DNA of 64,000 nt, taken from the NCBI RefSeq assembly GCF_014522325.1, contig NZ_CP041983.1:310001-374000 (forward strand), given 5' to 3'. The first letter of the stretch is position 1. Every line of letters begins with the position of its first letter. The translations under genes and the position numbers were made by a program. Under the pieces are notes generated by a model. That model saw nothing but the letters and a program-made list of their open reading frames with translations. It made no database searches and was not told the DNA's origin. The DNA is from Lactobacillus sp. PV012 (GTDB lineage Bacteria > Bacillota > Bacilli > Lactobacillales > Lactobacillaceae). Positions 57,641-64,000 of this stretch are shown here, piece by piece.

Positions 57641-59980
57641 ATGAAGCACAAGCAAGATGCTAATTTTAAAAATAAACTAAATGGGAAGCAAGAAAGTTTC
57701 AGTTTGCGTAAGTATACAGTTGGATTATGCAGCGTATTACTTGGAACCACTTTTTTTGTAATGGGGAATGGAAATATAGTTCATGCGGAAACAGTAGCAC
57801 CAGATTCGTCTACTGCAGTTGTAGAAAGTAATGCAAAGCCGGTTTCTAAAGAAAGTACTAAAGAAGATCAAGATACTTCTTTAAATAGTGAAGAAACTAC
57901 TTCTCAAGAAACAAATTTGAAAAGTACCGGCGAAACTAATGAAAAAGTAAATCAAGTTGCTACGCAAGAAAAAGGTGAAGAGGTTACTGAACAAAATAAT
58001 CAATCTAAGACTGAAACTGGCTTGACTAGTTCACCTTTATACACTGAACAAAATCAAGTACCTGAGTTAAACCTGAATGAGTTATTTACGCAAGAACAAT
58101 TAGCTCAGTATGGTGATGATGCAAGTATAGCTTGGACAGAAAAGCCGGATGTTTCTAAGATTGGGAATACAAATGGTACAGCTAAGTTAACCTATGAAGA
58201 TATGGATGCTGATACTCCCATGGCTAAGGATGTCATGGTAGACGTTCCAGTTTTAGTAAGAAAAGCAGAACAAGAAGTTAAAGAAAATCAAGTAAAAAAT
58301 AGTCTAAATATTATCAACACCGATAATAATTCATTAGTTGCGCATTATGAATGGGTTGGTGATAAGGCTAAGAACGAAGATGAAGAGGAATCTCTTGCAA
58401 ATAGGGATGCTGTTGAAAGCAATTTTAACACTACGATTGAAGGATTAGGATTTGAGTTGGATGATGAGTCAGAGTTTCCAGAAGACTTAATGAGCTTTGG
58501 TACTGCAAACAAAGTTGCAACAGTATTCGTTCATCCAATTAGTGAAACTCCAATTATTAGTGACGCTCCCTACTTTGAAAATGGAGAGGGCGATAGCACT
58601 ATTGATAATATAGATACCATCCCCAGTGCATCCAGTTATATTGGTAATTTAGGCGCTTTGCCTGTAGGTACGACCATTGAATGGAAAGTTGCTCCAACAT
58701 ATGATTACACCAAAGATGAAGATGGCGATTATGTCAATCCTGAACCGACAAATGATCCAAGTATTAAGGTTACTATTCCAGGCAAAGATCCAATTATTTT
58801 AGATAGTAACTTATATGGTGATTCTTTAAAAGAAATTGCAACTTTACCAGCTGATGGCAATGATACCTTACTATTAAAGTCAGATAATGAATTAAAGCTT
58901 GGTGCAAGTGTAGACAATGATCCAAGTACTTATGTGACTAATTTAGATTCATTTATTAAAAATTACCTTGAAAATTCGGGTGAAGAAGTAAACGCTGATA
59001 ATATTCAAAACTTTAAAGATTCATTTAAGTGGACTATTTTACCTAACACTGAGCAAGCTGGTTATACTTTTGGTGTCTTCGATTATAATGATGGTAATGT
59101 TGGAAATTTGATTTTATTCAAAGTAAATCCAAATAAAGTGGAGAATTCTAAGAATATCACTAGAACGATTACTTTTGAAGGATTACCAAAAGATATTACT
59201 CCAAAGAGTGAATCCCAAATTGTAACTTTTACTCAAGATGGTAATCAAACTTATGTTGATGAACCTATTGCGTATAAGAGTAATAATCCTGTTTGGGAAG
59301 AATATTCTGTGCCAGAAGTAAAAGGCTATACACCAGATAAAGTTAAAGTTCCATTGAAAGCAGTAAAATTTAACGATAAAAATGATAATGTCGTTATTAC
59401 CTACACTGCGAATGAACATACTAGAAAGATTAACTTTGTAGATCCAACTGATAAGACAGTTGGAACTCAAACTGTAAGTGGTAAAACAGGTACAAGTGTA
59501 ACTCTTGGAAACAATAGTGGTGATACTCCATTGAATATTCCAAGTGGTTACGAAATTGTACCAAATACTGAAGTACCAACTAACGTTCCATTTAACGCAG
59601 ATAATAAAGATAATGGTGATATTACTGTTCACGTACAAGCAAAGGTTGATACAGTAGATGGACGTCATGATAAGAGTAATAGTGATTACCGTCAAGTAAC
59701 AAGAACTATTACTGTAAATATAGAAGGTCAAAAGCCACAAGTAGTAACGCAAACGCTTGACTTCTACAGAACTAAGTCAACTAATGAAGTAACCGGTGAA
59801 GTGACATACACTGACTGGACTTCAAACATGACTGATAATTCAACCAGTTTCCCAGAAGTAGAAATTCCAAGTGCTGGTGGATACACAAGAACCATCACTG
59901 GTGGTGAAATCACTACTAAGGATGGCAAGGATTATGTAGCAGCACACTCAGGCCTAAAAGACGGTACGCCAGTAAGGTAA
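57641..59980 (+). CDS. N-terminal fragment of the LPxTG/MucBP adhesin
   Basis: This part (779 aa) carries the signal peptide, a Rib-like domain (SIAWTEKPDVSKIGNTNGTAKLTY...VDVPVLV), a unique region of about 290 residues and the first MucBP/Mub-B2-like unit. GAAGGAAAG lies about 8 nt before the ATG. Without the C-terminal part it has no wall anchor, so it would be secreted or degraded if translated alone. It stops at TAA 59978-59980 right after the frameshift. Confidence 0.85.
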   Translation: MKHKQDANFKNKLNGKQESFSLRKYTVGLCSVLLGTTFFVMGNGNIVHAETVAPDSSTAVVESNAKPVSKESTKEDQDTSLNSEETTSQETNLKSTGETNEKVNQVATQEKGEEVTEQNNQSKTETGLTSSPLYTEQNQVPELNLNELFTQEQLAQYGDDASIAWTEKPDVSKIGNTNGTAKLTYEDMDADTPMAKDVMVDVPVLVRKAEQEVKENQVKNSLNIINTDNNSLVAHYEWVGDKAKNEDEEESLANRDAVESNFNTTIEGLGFELDDESEFPEDLMSFGTANKVATVFVHPISETPIISDAPYFENGEGDSTIDNIDTIPSASSYIGNLGALPVGTTIEWKVAPTYDYTKDEDGDYVNPEPTNDPSIKVTIPGKDPIILDSNLYGDSLKEIATLPADGNDTLLLKSDNELKLGASVDNDPSTYVTNLDSFIKNYLENSGEEVNADNIQNFKDSFKWTILPNTEQAGYTFGVFDYNDGNVGNLILFKVNPNKVENSKNITRTITFEGLPKDITPKSESQIVTFTQDGNQTYVDEPIAYKSNNPVWEEYSVPEVKGYTPDKVKVPLKAVKFNDKNDNVVITYTANEHTRKINFVDPTDKTVGTQTVSGKTGTSVTLGNNSGDTPLNIPSGYEIVPNTEVPTNVPFNADNKDNGDITVHVQAKVDTVDGRHDKSNSDYRQVTRTITVNIEGQKPQVVTQTLDFYRTKSTNEVTGEVTYTDWTSNMTDNSTSFPEVEIPSAGGYTRTITGGEITTKDGKDYVAAHSGLKDGTPVR

Positions 59981-60501
59981 CAGTTAACTATGTCAAAGTA
60001 GCTCAAAAAGCTACAATCAAGTACGTAAATAACGCCGATCATAATGATATAGTTGGGACCCAAGAAGTACCAGGAGAAATTGGTGAAACAGTCCCAGTAA
60101 AACTTCAAGTACCAGCTAACTGGCAAGTAGTAGGTGGACAAGAAGTACCAAGTTCATTCACATTTGGTTCAACTCCACTTAAGGACACAATTGTTTACGT
60201 AGACCACAAGACTGAAGACGTAACTAAGGATCCAAGTGAAAAGGATAATGTCGCCAAGACTATTACTAGAACGATTGAAACTGAAGTAGCAGGTAAGACT
60301 ACTAAGGTTGAAGATCAAACAGTAACTCTTCAGAGAACCGCAACTAAGGACTTAGCAACTAATGAAGTAACTTATGGTGCTTGGAACACTGCTAAGTTTG
60401 ATGCAGTGACTGCTCCAGCAGAAGCAGGTTACACCGTAAGTAACCCAGATGCCGCTCCAGAAGTAGCAGTAACAGGAGACACTAGTGATTCAACAGTAAC
60501 C
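59396..60501 (+). repeat. Adhesin tandem unit 1 (contains the frameshift)
   Basis: This 1106-bp unit runs from the sequence matching ATTACCTACACTGC to just before the equivalent point of unit 2. Its protein parts are a MucBP-like stretch, a Mub-B2-like stretch and an intervening NADHND-containing domain. It aligns along its length with unit 2 and is 13 bp shorter overall; 10 bp of this lies at the frameshift site. Confidence 0.85.
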
Positions 60502-62481
60502 TTTACTTACACTGCAAATGAACAAACCAGAAAGATTAACTTCGTTGAGCCAAGTGGTAAGACAGTAGGCACTCAAACTGTAAGTGGTAAAACAGGAACA
60601 AGTGTAACTATTGGTAATAATAGTGGTGATACTCCATTGAATATTCCAAGTGGTTATGAAGTTGTACCAAATACCAAAGTACCAACCACAGTTCCATTTA
60701 ATGCAGATAGTAAAGATAATGGTGACATCACTGTTAAGGTTCAACCTAAGATTGATGTAGTTGATGGAGGTACCGATAAGAATAATAGTGATGTTTACCA
60801 TCAAGTAACCAGAACTATTACTGCAAATATCGAAGGTAAAAAGCCACAAGTAGTAACGCAAACCCTTGACTTCTACAGAACTAAGTCAACTAATGAAGTA
60901 ACCGGTGAAGTGACATACACTGACTGGACTTCAAATATGACTGATAATTCAATCAGTTTCCCAGAAGTAGAAATTCCAAGTGCTGGTGGATACACTAGAA
61001 CCATCACTGGTGGTGAAATCACTACTAAGGATGGTAAAGACTACGTAGCTTCAGCTAATGGTTTATCTGATGGAAGTCCAGTGAATAACGTTGTAGTTAC
61101 TGTCAACTACACTAAGGCAGAACAAACAGCTACAATCAAGTTTGTCAACAACGCTGATCATAATGATGTTGTAAGTACCCAAAAAGTACCAGGAGAAATT
61201 GGTGAAACTATCCCAGTAACACTTCAAGTACCAGCTAACTGGCAAGTAGTTGGTGGACAACAAGTACCAAGTTCATTCACATTTGGATCAACCCCACTTA
61301 AGGACACGATTGTTTACGTAGAACATGCAACTAAGGATCCAAGTCAAGCAGATAAAGTGAACAAGACTGTAACTAGAACTATTAATTATGTGAATCCAGT
61401 AACTAATAAGATAGAAACTTACAAGATTGAATCAGTAACACTTCATAGAACTGCTACTGAAGACTTAGTAACAGGAGAAGTAACTTACAGTGCTTGGAAC
61501 ACAAAAGATGCTAAGTTTGATGCAGTAACAGCCCCAGAAATTGCAGGTTACACAGTAACTAATCCAGATGCGGCTTCAGAAGTAGCAGTAACAGGAAATA
61601 CTAGTGATTCAACAGTAACCTTTACTTACACTGCCAATGACCATACTCAAGTAATTAATTACGTCGATCCAGCTGGTAAGATAATTAAGACTTACAAGGT
61701 GAATGGTAAGACGAATGAGACTGTTCTTACTAATATCCAAAGTAATGTACCAGAAGGATGGGTGATTACGAATAAGACAGTTCCAGATAAAATTACATTT
61801 GGTTCAAATAATCCAGCACCAATTATTATTTACGTGGAAAAAGAGGTAAAACCGACTATAGATTCTGGTAAGAATATTCCAGCGCCTGAAGTTAACCCAG
61901 ATACCTCAACTCCAGCGACTAAAGATAGTGGAAATCCAGTAACCCCACAAATTCCTCAAACTAGTCAACCAACTATTTCCACTAAACCAGTTCCTAATCC
62001 AATTGTTGTTCCTACTGGGAAACTTCCAGAAGCTTCTACTGGAATTAAGAATAAAACTGATTTTCCCAAGGGTACTAAGTACACTTGGAAGAAGACCCCA
62101 GAGACTGCCGAAGCTGGAAAAATAACAGGAACAGTGGTAGTAACTTATCCAAATGGTGAAACTCTTGAAGTGCCAGTTATTATTACTGTTGCGCCCCATG
62201 CTAAAGACACCAAAGGAGAATCAAAAGTTCATAGAACACCTGCTAAATTACGTAAAACTTATACCACCCGTCGGGAAACTTCTCGCTATCTTGGTAATTC
62301 TCTTTCTGTAAAAGAAAAGAAACGATTTGATCAGAGAAATCTTTCTAAAGGAAAAAATAACCAGGCTAAAGTTTTACCACAAACTGGTAATCAAGCAAAT
62401 AAAGCAAGTGTTTTAGGGTTAATGATTGCTAGTGTAGGTGCAATTTTAGGACTAGCTGTAAGTAAGAAACAAAGAAAATAA
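59977..62481 (+). pseudogene. C-terminal part of the adhesin in the shifted frame
   Basis: The shifted frame is open from about 59977 to the stop at 62479-62481 (834 codons). It holds the rest of unit 1, all of unit 2, a partial third MucBP domain, a Pro/Thr-rich spacer, a Rib-like domain (GTKYTWKKTPETAEAGKITGTVVVTY) and the sorting signal LPQTGNQANKAS with a hydrophobic segment and KKQRK tail. Its first candidate start is GTG 60406, with no ribosome-binding site of note. Independent translation is therefore unlikely. Confidence 0.75.
60502..61620 (+). repeat. Adhesin tandem unit 2
   Basis: This 1119-bp unit (373 codons) keeps one frame throughout. Several stretches are nearly identical to unit 1 at DNA level, for example around the DFYRTKSTNEVTGEVTYTDW segment. 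A third, partial unit begins at 61621 and diverges after about 50 bp. Confidence 0.88.
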
Positions 62482-62523
62482 AACTTACTGGATATAATTA
62501 AGTTCATAATATTAATGAAATTT

Positions 62524-62553
62524 GCTCGAAAATTTAAATTTTTTGGGCTTTTT
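62524..62553 (+). terminator. Probable terminator after the adhesin gene
   Basis: GCTCGAAAA and TTTTTTGGGC form a stem with several G-U pairs, followed by TTTTTC. It is weaker than the other terminators in the window. Confidence 0.6.
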
Positions 62554-62635
62554 CTTTTCTTCTTAAACTTAGTTAAAACAAACACTGTCATTAATTTAGA
62601 TTTTCCAGTACAATGCAAAGTGGAGGAAATTATTC

Positions 62636-63277
62636 ATGCAAGGATACTTAATTACAGTTGAAGGCCCTGATGGTGCCGGTAAGACTACTGTCTTAAACGA
62701 AATTATTAAAAGAATTTCGCCCAAATTAAAATACCCATATTTAGTTACAAGAGAACCAGGTGGATCTCAAATCTCAGAAAACATACGTAAAATCATTTTG
62801 GATCCTCATAATAATGAAATGGATGCAACTACCGAAGCACTTTTATATGCGGCTTCGCGTAGTCAACATGTTCACGAGGTGCTATTACCAGCTTTAAAGA
62901 AAGGAAAAATTATTTTTTCTGATCGTTTTGTAGATAGTTCTTTAGCTTATCAAGGAATGGGAAGAAAACTAGGAATTGATGAAGTGAAATTAATTAATGA
63001 TTTTGCTACAGAACATTTAGAACCACAGCTAACATTATTTTTAGATATTAAGCCAGAAGATGGCTTGGCTAGGATAAAGAAAGAACGACCTGATCAAGAA
63101 GACCGATTGGAACAAGAAAAATTAAGTTTTCATGAGCAAGTGTACCAAGGTTATCAAGAGGTACTTAAAAAGTATCCGGCAAGAATGCATCGCATTGATG
63201 CCAACCAAAAGCTTGATGATGTAGTACAAAATAGCATTGAAGTAATTCAAAATAACTTACCAGAAATTTTTAAATAA
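62636..63277 (+). CDS. tmk: Thymidylate kinase
   Basis: Tmk makes dTDP from dTMP and ATP. The protein is 213 aa. The P-loop is [10 protein letters not shown] (about residue 9), the substrate motif [13 protein letters not shown] (about residue 97) and the LID region carries [16 protein letters not shown] precedes the ATG. A TACAAT box (62609-62614) with a weak -35 may be its promoter. holB follows with one base between. Confidence 0.96.
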   Translation: MQGYLITVEGPDGAGKTTVLNEIIKRISPKLKYPYLVTREPGGSQISENIRKIILDPHNNEMDATTEALLYAASRSQHVHEVLLPALKKGKIIFSDRFVDSSLAYQGMGRKLGIDEVKLINDFATEHLEPQLTLFLDIKPEDGLARIKKERPDQEDRLEQEKLSFHEQVYQGYQEVLKKYPARMHRIDANQKLDDVVQNSIEVIQNNLPEIFK

Positions 63278-63278
63278 A

Positions 63279-64000
63279 ATGATTAATTTAAAAAATATTG
63301 GAAAACAAGAAGCAGAGTTTTTAAAAAAAGCTTTTGAACATAATAAGGTTGCCCATGCTTATCTTTTTGAAGATACAATTCAAACGCAAGCTCTTGAAAC
63401 AGCTTATTGGTTCGCATGCTTGTTTAATTGTGAAGCCGTCCAAAAACCAGATGGAACTTGTGATGAATGTCGAAGAATTTTAACAGAAAACAATCCTGAT
63501 ATTTTTCGTGTTAAACTAGAAGGTGGAAAACAATCAATTTCTATTGATCAAATAAGACCTTTAAAAGAAGAACTGGCAAAAAGTTCTCGTAAAGGAAAGA
63601 TGAGATTTTTCATAATTGAAAATGCAGAAAAAATGACTTTGGCTGCTAATAATGCTTTACTTAACTTGTTAGAAGAACCAGGTGCACCAGTAGTTACAAT
63701 TTTAATAACTAATAATGCCAATGCAATTTTACCAACAGTACGTTCAAGAACCCAGATCATTAAATTTAATGATGAACAAGGTGATAGTATTCAAGCAAAG
63801 TTGCTGGAGTATGGTTTAACTAAAGAGGAAATCGAAGAAGCTGGAGATTGGAGTAAAGTAGCACAAGAAGTAAAATATTTGTATCAAGAGTTAATGGAAA
63901 AAAATGATTTGGCTTTTGTAAGGGCACAGAGACTTAGTTCTGGTGCATCTAAGATAAGCATTCAAAAAATTATTCTCTATCAATTAAAGCAATTAGCAAT
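63279..64000 (+). CDS. holB: DNA polymerase III subunit delta' (3' end outside window)
   Basis: Delta' is the stator of the clamp loader. 240 codons are visible and the frame runs off the window. The zinc region is FNCEAVQKPDGTCDECRRI and the ENAEKMTLAANNALLNLLEEPG block is typical. The Walker A loop is not recognisable (YLFEDTIQTQALE), as expected for a non-ATPase delta', and the SRC motif reads SRTQI. It lies 1 nt after tmk. Confidence 0.92.
   Translation, partial: MINLKNIGKQEAEFLKKAFEHNKVAHAYLFEDTIQTQALETAYWFACLFNCEAVQKPDGTCDECRRILTENNPDIFRVKLEGGKQSISIDQIRPLKEELAKSSRKGKMRFFIIENAEKMTLAANNALLNLLEEPGAPVVTILITNNANAILPTVRSRTQIIKFNDEQGDSIQAKLLEYGLTKEEIEEAGDWSKVAQEVKYLYQELMEKNDLAFVRAQRLSSGASKISIQKIILYQLKQLA

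Larger units (their letters stand above)
57641..62481 (+). pseudogene. LPxTG-anchored mucus-binding-type surface protein gene, frameshifted
   Basis: Across 57641-62481 the two frames join into one adhesin of about 1,600 residues. It has a YSIRK-type signal (FSLRKYTVGLCSVLLG), an HAE cleavage region near residue 49, a Ser/Thr/Glu-rich stretch, a Rib-like domain, repeated MucBP and Mub-B2-like domains, a Pro/Thr-rich wall region and an LPQTG sorting signal. Reading moves from frame 2 to frame 1 at about 59973, where copy 1 of the tandem unit lacks 10 nt that copy 2 has. The join restores a sensible protein through 62481. The gene may be a real pseudogene, a phase-variable gene or an assembly artefact. 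Confidence 0.85.

Noticed and set aside
59183..59752. 189-aa reverse-strand open frame in the adhesin repeats (and a similar one at 60490-60861)
   Set aside because: It mirrors the repeated sense sequence, is very rich in Trp, Tyr and Ile, and has no promoter or ribosome-binding site.
59960..59985. Programmed ribosomal frameshift in the adhesin
   Set aside because: There is no slippery heptamer and no downstream hairpin of note; the 10-nt difference from unit 2 is a simpler explanation.
57641..62481. Tandem repeats considered as a CRISPR array
   Set aside because: The repeats are over 1 kb, coding and without regular spacers.

Overview
The window is a stretch of chromosome from an A+T-rich, low-GC Gram-positive bacterium, almost certainly a Lactobacillus in the strict sense (acidophilus/johnsonii/delbrueckii side). 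Four things point there: the Firmicutes order of the translation genes; a mucus-binding surface protein with a YSIRK-type signal and an LPQTG anchor; C1-type (PepC-like) peptidase and ECF transporter genes; and RNA leaders of types described from lactic acid bacteria. Species cannot be fixed from sequence reading alone.

Layout. 1-1893 is the 3' part of clpC. 2096-9426 is rpoB-rpoC behind a promoter that overlaps the clpC stop and a structured leader (Lacto-rpoB-like). A reverse-strand prepilin-peptidase-like gene separates rpoC from the str operon (rpsL-rpsG-fusA, 10236-13260). 13510-27095 is one continuous S10-spc-alpha supercluster (rpsJ to rplQ, including secY, adk, infA, rpmJ, rpoA), with an S10 leader in front, an internal promoter before infA and an L17-downstream-element-like structure behind. 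27329-30598 holds ecfA1-ecfA2-ecfT-truA, followed by rplM-rpsI. 31747-42187 is mixed housekeeping: an atypical SDR, a DJ-1/PfpI protein, two histidine phosphatases, a CDF metal exporter, a polynucleotide-kinase-like protein, a C1 peptidase, dut, radA and gltX. 42277-45793 is cysS-mrnC-rlmB-sigH-like, in the same order as Bacillus. A reverse-strand glycerate kinase and a glycerol facilitator are inserted before rpmG-secE-nusG-rplKA-rplJL (48049-51539). 51614-57343 contains a voltage-gated-type K+ channel, small membrane proteins, a RsmC-like methyltransferase, tadA, SRP RNA and dnaX-ybaB-recR-yaaL. 57641-62481 is a large surface adhesin gene interrupted by a frameshift, and tmk-holB closes the window (holB runs off the end).

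How it works together. Most of the window makes the ribosome, RNA polymerase core, the Sec channel and tRNA-charging enzymes, and these are arranged as long co-directional operons. Control appears to sit in leader RNAs: candidate structures occur before rpoB, rpsL, rpsJ, rplM, rplK, rplA and rplJ and after rplQ, and a promoter-terminator pair lies between secE and nusG. Many core genes start with TTG or GTG, and several track-style upstream ATG/TTG codons were replaced by starts with better Shine-Dalgarno spacing.

The least ordinary items are: the frameshifted adhesin with two 1.1-kb tandem units; two L1-type RNA motifs in one rplK-rplA operon; an 18-bp-arm palindrome lying on the ecfA1 promoter; a hairpin between the nusG promoter and its gene; and a polynucleotide-kinase-like protein with an unrecognised C-terminal half. 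No CRISPR array, tRNA, rRNA or insertion sequence was seen, and no clear defence system.
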